DNA from: Silvibacterium sp.
GTDB taxonomy: Bacteria > Acidobacteriota > Terriglobia > Terriglobales > Acidobacteriaceae
Length of the DNA: 35,540 nucleotides
Assembly (NCBI GenBank): GCA_030037215.1
Contig: JASHRS010000096.1
Span: forward strand, 1-35,540
Direction: 5' to 3'
The notes beneath the pieces are model-generated. The model searched no databases. It was not told the origin of the DNA and saw only the letters and a program-made list of their open reading frames with translations. Positions 17,093 through 25,657 of the stretch are shown here, piece by piece. The position numbers were made by a program, and so were the translations under genes. How positions within the stretch are numbered: the stretch's first letter is position 1; the number at the start of each line of letters is the position of its first letter.

Positions 17093-17177
17093 GCGAAAGT
17101 GGCGAAATTGGCAGACGCACCAGACTTAGGATCTGGCGGGGCAACCCGTGGGGGTTCAAATCCCCCCTTTCGCACCA
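17093..17177 (+). tRNA. tRNA-Leu (anticodon UAG)
   Basis: A complete 85-base class II tRNA. The acceptor stem pairs GCGAAAG (17093-17099) with CTTTCGC (17167-17173), followed by discriminator A and an encoded CCA. The anticodon stem CCAGA/TCTGG encloses the loop CTTAGGA, giving the anticodon TAG at 17127-17129 and decoding CUN leucine codons. A long variable arm (CGGGG...CCCG) and the T arm GGGGGTTCAAATCCCCC complete the fold. Confidence 0.97.
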
Positions 17178-17211
17178 AATCCTTCCCGTTTTTTGCTATA
17201 CCCTGACAAAT

Positions 17212-17523
17212 ATGAACCCCGGCTATCCACAACCCAAAATCCAGCTCAGCAAATCCCCCGAGTATCGCGAATCCTACGCCAACAGCGTTCAGGTCCGTGT
17301 CAGCGTCTGGGACTTCTTTCTCAATTTCGGCGTTGCGCATCAGGAGACACCAGATCAGGTCACCATTGAGAATAACCATGGCATTTACCTGAGTCCGCAA
17401 CAGGCCAAAGCCCTCTGGAACATGCTCGGCCAGAATCTCGCCCAGTACGAACAGGCCTTTGGAAAAATTGCGCTTGAACCGCAGGGCTCGCCCTTGCCCA
17501 TCCCGGCCGGTCCCATTCACTAG
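17212..17523 (+). CDS. DUF3467 family protein
   Basis: A 103-residue protein. The family pattern is visible: 'ESYANSVQVRVSVWDFFLNFG', a middle strand, then 'GIYLSPQQAKALWNMLGQNL' and 'AQYEQAFGKI'. DUF3467 proteins are small, cytosolic and of unknown function. No ribosome binding site is evident; TATACC at 17197-17202 ends only 9 bases before the ATG, so the message may have almost no leader. It starts 34 bases after tRNA-Leu. Confidence 0.85.
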   Translation: MNPGYPQPKIQLSKSPEYRESYANSVQVRVSVWDFFLNFGVAHQETPDQVTIENNHGIYLSPQQAKALWNMLGQNLAQYEQAFGKIALEPQGSPLPIPAGPIH

Positions 17524-17553
17524 CCTGTCCACACGCGCTTGGTACACTTACGC

Positions 17554-19128
17554 GTGCGCAGTTCACGCCAGCCTGATTTCCCATTCTCCCGGAACTCCAC
17601 TCCGCAATGGGCAATCTTTGCCGCTGCTTATGCAATAGTTCTTCTCGCCCATTGGCCGCTGTTGCGGCTTCCTTATTACTGGGACGAAGCCGGTTACTAC
17701 ATCCCGGCCGCTTTCGACTTCTTCCGCACCGGCTCACTGATACCGTTTTCCACCTTGTCGAATGCCCATCCTCCGATCCCTTCCATATACCTTGCCGTCT
17801 GCTGGAAAGTCTTCGGCTTTTCTCCATTTGTTACCCGTGTTGCCATGTGCGCTATAGCCGCGCTGGCGCTTACCGCAGTCTGGCGCATCGCACTGCTTGT
17901 CTCCAATCGTCGTGCAGTCGCGCTGGCCACACTCATCCTTACAGCTCTGTATCCCGTTTTCTTCGCGCAAAGCTCGCTCGCCCATGCCGACTTGTTCGCC
18001 GCCGCTGCCACCCTCTGGGCGCTTGCTTTTTTCTTTGAAGGCCCTCGTCTCGCGCCTGCTATCGTCTGCTTTTCGCTTGCCGCGCTCTCCAAGGAAACAG
18101 CCGTGGTTACCCCGCTTGCGCTGGCCGGATGGCAGCTATGGCTTGCATTGCGAACCCGAGCCGCACAGCGCGTACGGACCGCAGTCATGCTGTTGCTGCC
18201 GCTAGTGCCGCTTGCTCTCTGGTATCTCTATCATTGGCATCGAACAGGGTTTATCTTCGGGAACCCCGAATACCTTCACTACAATGCGACAAACACGCTT
18301 ACACCCCTTCGCGTAATCATTGCCCTCTGGCACCGCACGAATCAGATCACTCTGCACATGAACCTCTTTGTGCCTGTCCTGCTGGCCTTGGCCTGTCTAT
18401 TGCTCGATCCTCCAGGGCAGAAAGACGGTGCCCGCCGGCCTGCAATTGCGCCCGAACTCCGCGCGTCCTTCTTCGTAGTTATCGTTGCCAACGGAGTCTT
18501 CTTTTCTGTGATCGGTGGCGCGCTGCTCACGCGTTATCTGTTACCGCTTTACCCGCTAGTGATTCTGCTGTGTGTCATCACCTTTCGCGCGCGCCTCAAA
18601 CACTGGACGTGGTTTGTAGCGTTTTCCGCGATCGCTTTTTTAACGGGTCTGTTCGTCAATCCACCCTACAAATTTGCTCCGGAAGACAACCTTGCCTACA
18701 GCGATGTAGTTCGTTTGCAGCAGGACGCGATCGCACAGATCCTTGCCCATTATCCGCACGCAACGGTGCTGACTGCGTGGCCTGCCTCCGATGAGCTTAC
18801 AAAGCCCGAGCTTGGCTACGTTTCTCACCCCCTCGCAGTCACATCTATCGATAACTTTTCTTTCGGACAGATTCAGCGCGCTGCCCAATCCGACGAGCCG
18901 TACAACATTGCCCTTGTCTTCTCGACGAAATATGTCCCGAAGTGGAGCTTGAACCTCGGACACCGCAACGAAGAAATGGACGCACGCTTCTTTGGTTTCC
19001 ACTATGACCTTGATCCTGGCGTAATTGCGCGCCTGCTCGATGGCCAGGTCATCTGGCGCGAACAGCGCAACGGAGAGTGGGCAGCCGTACTGCACTTTAA
19101 CCGGCCGCAGCTGGCGATGCTTCGTTAG
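17554..19128 (+). CDS. GT39-like membrane glycosyltransferase
   Basis: A protein of about 524 residues with roughly ten hydrophobic segments, of the ArnT/PMT (GT-C, PMT_2) type. The first loop has 'RLPYYWDEAGYYIPAAFDFF', whose Asp-Glu pair corresponds to the catalytic acidic residues, and 'GSLIPFSTLSNAHPPIP' follows. These enzymes use a polyprenyl-phosphate sugar and transfer it at the periplasmic face to lipid or protein. The acceptor is not predictable. The start is uncertain: GTG 17554 lies 5 bases after a TACACT box, which suggests a leaderless message, whereas TTG 17539 has no ribosome binding site. It is followed 42 bases later by the TPR gene, which has its own -10 box. Confidence 0.82.
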   Translation: MRSSRQPDFPFSRNSTPQWAIFAAAYAIVLLAHWPLLRLPYYWDEAGYYIPAAFDFFRTGSLIPFSTLSNAHPPIPSIYLAVCWKVFGFSPFVTRVAMCAIAALALTAVWRIALLVSNRRAVALATLILTALYPVFFAQSSLAHADLFAAAATLWALAFFFEGPRLAPAIVCFSLAALSKETAVVTPLALAGWQLWLALRTRAAQRVRTAVMLLLPLVPLALWYLYHWHRTGFIFGNPEYLHYNATNTLTPLRVIIALWHRTNQITLHMNLFVPVLLALACLLLDPPGQKDGARRPAIAPELRASFFVVIVANGVFFSVIGGALLTRYLLPLYPLVILLCVITFRARLKHWTWFVAFSAIAFLTGLFVNPPYKFAPEDNLAYSDVVRLQQDAIAQILAHYPHATVLTAWPASDELTKPELGYVSHPLAVTSIDNFSFGQIQRAAQSDEPYNIALVFSTKYVPKWSLNLGHRNEEMDARFFGFHYDLDPGVIARLLDGQVIWREQRNGEWAAVLHFNRPQLAMLR

Positions 19129-19157
19129 CCGAAAGAGCGGCGCAAACCTGCGCGAAC

Positions 19158-19163
19158 TATAAT
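19158..19163 (+). promoter_or_regulatory. -10 box of a leaderless TPR gene
   Basis: A perfect TATAAT ends 7 bases before the GTG start at 19171, so transcription should begin at or next to the start codon. No ribosome binding site is present and no clear -35 box is seen. Confidence 0.55.
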
Positions 19164-19170
19164 CCATCTC

Positions 19171-20808
19171 GTGCGCCAGACAATTCGATTTCGATGGCTC
19201 TTTCCGGTCATTCTTGCGGCTCTCGTCTTTTTTTTGCCTGCGATTGCCCGTACGCAGCTATCGCCGGACGCCGGAGCAGAAACCCAGGCGCACGGCCGGC
19301 TTCTGCTGGTTTTACCTTTCGAAAATCACACCGGCCAGCCTACCCTTGACTGGATCGGCGAAGGCGCCGCAGATATCTTCAATCGCCGGCTTGACGCCGC
19401 AGGTTTCCTGACCATCAGCCGTGACGACAGGCTGTACGCGCTCGACCGGCTGGGCCTGCCGCTGAATTTTCAACCCTCCCGCGCGACAACCATTCGCATC
19501 GCGCAGTTGCTCGACGCCGACTCAGTAATCGTCGGCGACTATACGGAAACCGGTACCACGCTGGCAGCGAAAGCACAGATCCTTGATTTGCACCGGCTCA
19601 CGCTCAGTCCTCCTGTTGAGCAGGATGGTGAGCTCAGTAATCTACTCGACACCTTCAATGAACTCGCATGGAGCGTCGCGCACAAACTTGATCCTTCCTA
19701 CTCCGTCGCAGAGCAAACGTTTCTTGCTGCGGACGGGCCGCTGCACCCCGACGCTTTTGAAAATTACATCCGCGGCCTGATTGCTGAAGCGCCCTCCGAC
19801 CGGGTCGTTCATCTGCGGGAGGCCGTGCGACTGAGTCCGGGCTTTGCTCCCGCCAGACTCGCGCTGGGCAAAGCATATTTTGCCAATCAGGACTACGACT
19901 CTGCGGCTGCCGCCTTTGGCCAAATGCCGAAAGATGATCCAAATGCGCTCGAAGCCGATTTCTATCGCGGACTCGCCTTGCTTTATACAGCCAACTATCT
20001 CGGAGCCGAAGATGCCTTTGCTTTCGTTCGTGCCCAGCTCCCCTTGCCGGAGGTAGTAAACAACGAAGGCGTAGCAGCCAGTCGTAGGGGCCGTGATGGC
20101 GCTCCGCTCTTTCAGCAGGCTATCGCCGCCGACCCTCATGATGCCGACTACCACTTCAATCTCGCCGTTGCATTGCGGAAGAAAGATGATATCCCCGGGG
20201 CCGCCCGTGAGATCGAAGCGGCGCTAAAGCTGCGCCCGCAGGACACCGAAGCTCAGGCATTTGCTGCATCGCTCAAGGACCCGGCATCTGCTTCGCCTGT
20301 CGACGGTAAAGACAAGACCGCACCCGACGATACTCTGCCGCTGGAACGCATCAAGCGCAATTACAACGAAACAGAATTCCGCCAGGCTGCCTATGAGATC
20401 GAGCAGATGCAGGAGATGCGTCTTGCCGCTTTGCCTCCGCAGCAGCGCGCCGCAAAGCTGGTTGCCGGCGGAGACCAGTTCCTCAATCGTGGCCTCATCC
20501 TCGAAGCCGAGCGCGAATATCAGGCGGCGTTGCAGGCCGACCCTTCATCCGCCCTGGCGCACGCAGGACTCGCGCAGGTTCGCGAGAATAGCCTTGACTT
20601 GAAAGCTGCGCGGGCTGAAGCACAGCAATCCCTGAGCCTGGCGCCGAATGTTCCCGCGTATCTCGTGCTCGCCAGGATGGACTTGCAATCGAATCAACTC
20701 TCCGCCGCCGCTGCAGCAGTCAGCGCGGCGCTTCACATCGAACCCGCAAACGCCGGCGCGCAGGGTATGAAGCGGGCTGTGGAAGCCAAAGGACAGCAGG
20801 TGCCATGA
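19171..20808 (+). CDS. Secreted tetratricopeptide-repeat protein
   Basis: A 545-residue protein. Residues 1-28 form a Sec signal peptide with a hydrophobic core ('LFPVILAALVFFLPAIA'). Residues about 42-160 hold a domain starting 'LLLVLPFENHTGQPTLDWIG' that resembles the FlgO/TolB-N-like fold seen before TPRs. From about 205 on, TPR-like units follow, for example 'LGKAYFANQDYDSAAAAFGQM', interrupted by an acidic linker near 370-390, with a second repeat block from about 430. It is probably a periplasmic scaffold. Its stop overlaps the nfeD start (ATGA), so it is coupled to the NfeD-slipin pair and may work with it. The start is GTG 19171, next to a perfect -10 box. Confidence 0.8.
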   Translation: MRQTIRFRWLFPVILAALVFFLPAIARTQLSPDAGAETQAHGRLLLVLPFENHTGQPTLDWIGEGAADIFNRRLDAAGFLTISRDDRLYALDRLGLPLNFQPSRATTIRIAQLLDADSVIVGDYTETGTTLAAKAQILDLHRLTLSPPVEQDGELSNLLDTFNELAWSVAHKLDPSYSVAEQTFLAADGPLHPDAFENYIRGLIAEAPSDRVVHLREAVRLSPGFAPARLALGKAYFANQDYDSAAAAFGQMPKDDPNALEADFYRGLALLYTANYLGAEDAFAFVRAQLPLPEVVNNEGVAASRRGRDGAPLFQQAIAADPHDADYHFNLAVALRKKDDIPGAAREIEAALKLRPQDTEAQAFAASLKDPASASPVDGKDKTAPDDTLPLERIKRNYNETEFRQAAYEIEQMQEMRLAALPPQQRAAKLVAGGDQFLNRGLILEAEREYQAALQADPSSALAHAGLAQVRENSLDLKAARAEAQQSLSLAPNVPAYLVLARMDLQSNQLSAAAAAVSAALHIEPANAGAQGMKRAVEAKGQQVP

Positions 20809-22157
20809 AACTGCTCTTTGCACAATCCGCCGCGCATTGGCTCAAAACTGCGATCAGGTACACCCCTGTCTTGTGCCTTTTACTCCTCACTGCCTGTGTC
20901 TTTGCTCAAAGTCCAAATGCTTCTCCGCACGTAGTCGTCCTCAATCTCGACGACACCATCCAACCCATCAGCGAAGATTATCTTGAACGCGGTATCACAG
21001 AGGCGGCCCAGGAACACGCCGAGGCCCTGCTCATCAACCTCAACACTCCCGGTGGCCTGCTCGATACCACGCGCTCCATGGTTGGCAAAATCCTTGCCTC
21101 GCCCGTCCCCGTCATCGTCTATGTTGCACCTTCCGGCAGCCGCGCCGGTTCAGCCGGATTCTTTTTGCTGGAAGCGGCAGACGTTGCCGCCATGGCCCCC
21201 GGAACCAACGCCGGAGCCTCGCATCCTGTGGTCGAAGGAGCCAGCCTCGGCCCCATCATGACGCAGAAGCTTGAGAACGACACCACTGCCTTCATTCGCT
21301 CTTTTGTCTCCCGTCGCGGCCGCAACGTTGAGGCGGCTCAGGACGCGGTGCTGAACTCGAAGTCATATACAGACAAAGAGGCGCTTCAGAACCATCTCAT
21401 CGATCTCATCTCATCGGGCAACCGCGACCTCCTCGATTCGCTCGATGGACGCACTATTACGCGCTTCGACGGAAGCACCGTCACGCTTCATACCCGAGAC
21501 GCTGTTCTTACCGAGGTTGAGCCGACCCTTCGCGAACGCATCCTCGACCGGCTTATGGACCCCAACCTCGCCGTCCTGGTCCTAGTGCTCGGCGGCCTGC
21601 TCATCTATCTCGAATTCAATTCGCCCGGCACCATCATCCCCGGCGCCCTCGGGACCCTCTTGCTGCTCGTTGCGCTCTTCGCCCTTAATCTGCTGCCCAT
21701 CCGCTACACCGCCGTTATGCTCCTCATCGGCGCCTTTGTCCTTCTTCTCCTTGAAGTCAAATTCCCAAGTCACGGCATCCTCGCCACTGCGGGAATCGTC
21801 GCGCTCATCTTCGGCACACTCACGCTCGTCGAAGGCCCAATTCCCGAAATGCGCGTGCATATCGCCACTGCCGTCGCCTGCGGGCTCGGCTTTGGAATCA
21901 TCACCGCGTTTCTCGTTCACATCGCCATCCGTGCCCGAAAAAACAAAGTCCTTATCGGCCCACAGGCCATGCTCGGGGCCATCGGAATCGCCCAGCAACC
22001 CATCGCGCCCCGTGGACAGATTCTCGTCCACGGCGAGCTCTGGCAGGCTGAATCGGACACTCCCATCAGCCCGGGTGACTCCGTCCGCGTCCGCGCCATC
22101 CGCGATCTCACCTTATTGGTCGAGCGGATTCCCGCGCCGCACGCTTCTTCCGATTAA
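20805..22157 (+). CDS. nfeD: NfeD-family membrane serine protease
   Basis: A 450-residue NfeD1b-type protein. After a signal peptide (about 1-35) comes a ClpP-like protease domain (about 40-230). The catalytic Ser is Ser116 in 'APSGSRAGSAGFFLL'. Lys155 in 'PIMTQKLEND' falls close to the position of the catalytic Lys in the Pyrococcus 1510-N protease, allowing for a short gap. 'MAPGTNAGASHPV' is another family block. Four membrane helices follow (about 255-375), then a soluble OB-fold-like domain (about 385-445). Such proteases cleave C-terminal hydrophobic segments of stomatin-like partners, and a slipin gene lies 48 bases downstream. The start overlaps the TPR gene by 4 bases. Confidence 0.9.
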   Translation: MKLLFAQSAAHWLKTAIRYTPVLCLLLLTACVFAQSPNASPHVVVLNLDDTIQPISEDYLERGITEAAQEHAEALLINLNTPGGLLDTTRSMVGKILASPVPVIVYVAPSGSRAGSAGFFLLEAADVAAMAPGTNAGASHPVVEGASLGPIMTQKLENDTTAFIRSFVSRRGRNVEAAQDAVLNSKSYTDKEALQNHLIDLISSGNRDLLDSLDGRTITRFDGSTVTLHTRDAVLTEVEPTLRERILDRLMDPNLAVLVLVLGGLLIYLEFNSPGTIIPGALGTLLLLVALFALNLLPIRYTAVMLLIGAFVLLLLEVKFPSHGILATAGIVALIFGTLTLVEGPIPEMRVHIATAVACGLGFGIITAFLVHIAIRARKNKVLIGPQAMLGAIGIAQQPIAPRGQILVHGELWQAESDTPISPGDSVRVRAIRDLTLLVERIPAPHASSD

Positions 22158-22205
22158 CCGCGAATCGCACTTCCCGACTGCGGTACAATCGCTTGCGGGT
22201 GAAGC

Positions 22206-23000
22206 ATGCTTAACATTCCGGCACTGATCGTAATTGCCATCATTGTTCTCTATCTCCTCAACTCCATCAAGATTCTGCGCGAGTATGAGCGTGGGGTCAT
22301 CTTTCGGCTTGGCCGCGCGCTTCCCCAGCCCAAGGGTCCGGGAATCATCCTCGTTTTTCGCCCCTTTGACCAGATTGTCCGTGTCTCGCTCCGTCAGGAA
22401 GTTCTGGAAGTTCCTCCGCAGGACGTCATCACCCGCGACAATGTGACCATCAAAGTCAATGCTGTCATCACCCTCCGTGTTCTTGATCCAGCCAGGGCAG
22501 TCATCGAAGTTGCGAATTACGTCTATCAGACCTCGCAGTTCGCCCAGACAACGCTGCGTTCCGTCCTCGGCGAAGTCGAGCTCGACGGCCTGCTCTCGCA
22601 TCGCGACGCTCTTAACCAGCGGATTCAAACCATCATCGACCAGCGCACGGAGCCTTGGGGTGTGAAGGTCGTTAGCGTAGAGGTCAAACAGGTCGACCTG
22701 CCCGAGTCGATGCTGCGCGCCATGGCCAAGCAGGCCGAGGCGGAACGCGAAAAGCGCTCCAAGATCATTAATGCCGAGGGTGAATACGCCGCGGCCCAGC
22801 GTCTGGTCGAAGCGGCTACCTTGCTCTCGCAGCAGCCGCTCACCATGCAGTTGCGTTATCTCCAGACCCTCACTGACATCGGCACGGAGAAAAACACCAC
22901 GGTCGTTTTCCCCCTGCCTGTCGAGCTGGTCTCGTTGCTCGGAAAATTTGTGACCAACATTAACCCCTCTGCGTCAGCGCAGACGCCGCAATCGAAATGA
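22206..23000 (+). CDS. Slipin (stomatin/SPFH-Band 7 protein)
   Basis: A 264-residue membrane scaffold protein. It has one N-terminal hydrophobic segment (about 3-22), an SPFH domain (about 25-190, with '[21 protein letters not shown]' split over its start and '[19 protein letters not shown]'), and a helical Ala/Glu-rich part (about 190-235) ending in '[13 protein letters not shown]'. Slipins form oligomeric microdomains and are the usual partner and substrate of NfeD proteases. A possible internal -10 box, TACAAT, lies at 22184-22189, and GGGTGAAG precedes the ATG. The stop overlaps the start of the SPOR gene (ATGA). Confidence 0.92.
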   Translation: MLNIPALIVIAIIVLYLLNSIKILREYERGVIFRLGRALPQPKGPGIILVFRPFDQIVRVSLRQEVLEVPPQDVITRDNVTIKVNAVITLRVLDPARAVIEVANYVYQTSQFAQTTLRSVLGEVELDGLLSHRDALNQRIQTIIDQRTEPWGVKVVSVEVKQVDLPESMLRAMAKQAEAEREKRSKIINAEGEYAAAQRLVEAATLLSQQPLTMQLRYLQTLTDIGTEKNTTVVFPLPVELVSLLGKFVTNINPSASAQTPQSK

Positions 23001-23719
23001 AGACCTACAAAGAAGCCGAAGAACCGGAACACTCCGACACAGAAATTACTCTCGGACCACGGTCCATCCTCGGCATTTTCTTCGGGCTCGTGCTTATTTG
23101 TGGAGTCTTCTTCGGATTCGGTTATTCCCTTGGACGTGGCAATTCCAGCAGAGCGCCCGAGCCCACGGCCCAGATTCCCTTGCCCTCCCCCCAGACCACG
23201 CAGCCTTCCGCGATCAAGACCGTAGTTGAGCCATCCGTGCCCGCCAGCAGTAGCAGCGCAAACACCCAAGCTCTCAGCCCGGTCGGCCCAACACCCAAAC
23301 CCGCAGGAGCATCCCTTCCATTTAAGCCTTCTGCTGCGTCAGCCACACAACCTGCACCTGTCGCTCCAGTCTCCACGCCTGAGAGCGATGCCTCCGCAGC
23401 TCCAGTCACAGCAGCAACATCCTCCAACACCACTGCCCAGGCGAATCCCGTGCCCGTAGCTTACCCGGCACAGTTACCGGTTCAGACATCTTCACCCGGG
23501 ACAGCGCCGACCATGGTCCAGATCGCTGCCGTCTCCCACAATGAAGACGCGGATGTCCTCGTAACCGCACTCAAAAAGCTCGGCTACAACGCCTCAGTGC
23601 ACGCTGAACCCACCGATCATCTGTTGCATGTGCAGATCGGACCGTTCGTTTCGCGAGATGAAGCAATGGCCATGCGCACGCGGCTTCTCAACGATGGCTA
23701 CAACGCCATCCTGAAATAA
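22997..23719 (+). CDS. Membrane-anchored SPOR-domain protein
   Basis: A 240-residue protein with a short cytosolic N-terminus, one membrane helix (about 25-45, '[20 protein letters not shown]'), a long Pro/Ser/Ala/Thr-rich periplasmic linker (about 50-165) and a C-terminal SPOR domain (about 168-240, '[20 protein letters not shown]' to '[15 protein letters not shown]'). SPOR domains bind denuded peptidoglycan glycans, usually at division sites. Its start overlaps the slipin stop by 4 bases, so it belongs to the same operon. This suggests a link between the slipin microdomain and the cell wall, which is an inference. Confidence 0.88.
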   Translation: MKTYKEAEEPEHSDTEITLGPRSILGIFFGLVLICGVFFGFGYSLGRGNSSRAPEPTAQIPLPSPQTTQPSAIKTVVEPSVPASSSSANTQALSPVGPTPKPAGASLPFKPSAASATQPAPVAPVSTPESDASAAPVTAATSSNTTAQANPVPVAYPAQLPVQTSSPGTAPTMVQIAAVSHNEDADVLVTALKKLGYNASVHAEPTDHLLHVQIGPFVSRDEAMAMRTRLLNDGYNAILK

Positions 23720-23816
23720 AATCTCTGGCAAACTGACTGTTCTGTCGAATACTGCACCTTGCCGGGCACAACTATACTCATTTCCAGACCATCTAAACAG
23801 AACTAATGCCTGATGC

Positions 23817-25640
23817 ATGAGTGAAAATCCTCAATCTGGCTCCCAAAAAGCGTGGGGAGACCGCATTCGAGCACTTCGCAATGTACCGCTGGTGCTTCGA
23901 ATCCTATGGGAGTCTGGTCCCGCTGTCGTCACCTGGGGGCTGATCCTGCGCGTCCTTGTCGCCTTCATGCCCTGGGCCATTGCAAAAGTTGCCGCGTGGA
24001 TCCTGGGTGGCGTTGCCCTGACATATACGCATCAGGGCCTGCCTCCGCGCTTCTGGTGGATGGTGGGCCTTGAAGTCTCCCTCGCCGTCGTTACCGGTGC
24101 GCTCAGTCGCTTCGTCGACTATTTCGACAACCTGCTCTCGGACCGCTACACCCATCACGTCAGTGTTCTGGTAATGCGTCAGGCTGCGCAGCTCGATCTC
24201 ACGACATACGAAGACCCTGTTTTCTACGACCGCCTTGAACGAGCCCGCGTTCAGGCCACCGACCGCCTGGCAATGATCCAGGCCATGGGCCGCCTCTTCC
24301 AGCAGGCCATCACCACTCTGATCTTTACTGCGACACTCGTCTTCTACTCCCCTTGGCTTCTTCTGCTTCTCTGCATGGGCGTTCTGCCTTCTTTCTTCGG
24401 CGAAACTCACTTTGCCTTCCTCGGCTACGCCAAGAATTTCCGCCAGACACCCGCTAAGCGCCAGATGGACTATCTGCGCCAGGTCGGCGGAAGCAAGGAG
24501 GCCGCGAAGGAACTCAAACTCTTCAACCTCAGCCGCTACCTCACCGACCGTTTCTCGTTCCTTTCACAGCAGATCTACGACGAAAACGTCGCTCTCTCGC
24601 GCAGGAAGCTCATTTGGGGTGGACTGCTGTCGATCACCGGCACGCTCGGTTATTACGGCTCATATGTCTGGGTCATCTGGCAGGCTGTTCACGGCGCATA
24701 TGACCTGAAGACCTACGCCTTCATCACCGCTGCCATCGTTCAGGCTCAGTCAAACCTGCAACAGGTCTTCTCCACGGCAACCGGCATCGCCGACCAGGCT
24801 CTCTTCCTGACCGATCTCATCGCTTTCTTTGAGATGAAGCCGGCAGTTCAGTCAAAGCCAAACGCGCTGCCCGCGCCCCGCCCTATCCAACGCGGCTTTG
24901 AATTCCGGAATGTCTCTTTCGCATATCCGGGAACCGAGCGCCGCGTGCTGAAAAACTTCGACTTTGTGCTGCGCCCCGGCGAGCGCATTGCACTCATCGG
25001 CGAAAATGGACAGGGCAAGACAACCATTGTCAAGCTCATCACTCGCCTATACGACCCAACTGAAGGACAGATACTCCTCGACGGCATTGACCTCCGCGAA
25101 TACGCCCTCGACGACCTGCACCGCGAAATCGGCGTCATCTTTCAGGACTTCATGCGCTACGAAATGACTGCCCGCGAAAACATTGTCATTGGCCATGTTG
25201 AGCAGCCGCACACAGAAGATGAGATTGTGAGCGCCGCACAGAAAAGCCTGGCGCGGGGAGTAATCGAAAGAATGCCCGCCCGTTACGATCAAATGCTCGG
25301 GCGCCGCTTCGAAGGCGGCCTGGACCTTTCGGGCGGCGAATGGCAGAAGATTGCGCTGGCTCGCGCCTATTTGCGCGATGCGCAGTTGCTCGTGCTCGAT
25401 GAACCCACGGCCGCGCTCGACGCTAGGAGCGAGCTTGAAGTATTCGAGCGCTTCGCAGAATTGACCGAAGGCAAGATGGCCCTGCTGATCTCGCATCGCT
25501 TTTCCACCGTCCGGATGGCCGACCGCATCGTTGTATTGGAGGGCGGCCGGCTGGTCGAGGAGGGCACGCACCAGCAGTTGATTGCACTCGGCGGACGATA
25601 CGCAGAAATGTTCGAGATGCAAGCGGCGAGTTATCGATAA
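23817..25640 (+). CDS. ABC exporter, fused permease and ATPase
   Basis: A 607-residue half-transporter. The N-terminal part (about 30-330) is a type IV exporter membrane domain with 'YEDPVFYDRLERARVQATDR' as the coupling region. The ATPase domain follows: Walker A GENGQGKTT from residue 395, Q-loop 'GVIFQDFMRYEMTARENI', signature LSGGE at 504-508, Walker B 'LLVLDEPTAALD' and the H-loop 'LISHRFSTVRMADR'. All catalytic residues are intact. Substrate is not readable from the sequence. It lies 17 bases before the NdvB-like synthase, so export of that enzyme's glucan (as NdvA/ChvA does) is an attractive guess. A TATACT box at 23773-23778 is a possible promoter. No good ribosome binding site precedes the ATG. 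Confidence 0.9.
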   Translation: MSENPQSGSQKAWGDRIRALRNVPLVLRILWESGPAVVTWGLILRVLVAFMPWAIAKVAAWILGGVALTYTHQGLPPRFWWMVGLEVSLAVVTGALSRFVDYFDNLLSDRYTHHVSVLVMRQAAQLDLTTYEDPVFYDRLERARVQATDRLAMIQAMGRLFQQAITTLIFTATLVFYSPWLLLLLCMGVLPSFFGETHFAFLGYAKNFRQTPAKRQMDYLRQVGGSKEAAKELKLFNLSRYLTDRFSFLSQQIYDENVALSRRKLIWGGLLSITGTLGYYGSYVWVIWQAVHGAYDLKTYAFITAAIVQAQSNLQQVFSTATGIADQALFLTDLIAFFEMKPAVQSKPNALPAPRPIQRGFEFRNVSFAYPGTERRVLKNFDFVLRPGERIALIGENGQGKTTIVKLITRLYDPTEGQILLDGIDLREYALDDLHREIGVIFQDFMRYEMTARENIVIGHVEQPHTEDEIVSAAQKSLARGVIERMPARYDQMLGRRFEGGLDLSGGEWQKIALARAYLRDAQLLVLDEPTAALDARSELEVFERFAELTEGKMALLISHRFSTVRMADRIVVLEGGRLVEEGTHQQLIALGGRYAEMFEMQAASYR

Positions 25641-25657
25641 TCGACAATGGAAGGTTC

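Noticed and set aside
16963-17547. 194-codon minus-strand frame
   Set aside because: It runs antisense through tRNA-Leu and the DUF3467 gene and has no start signal.
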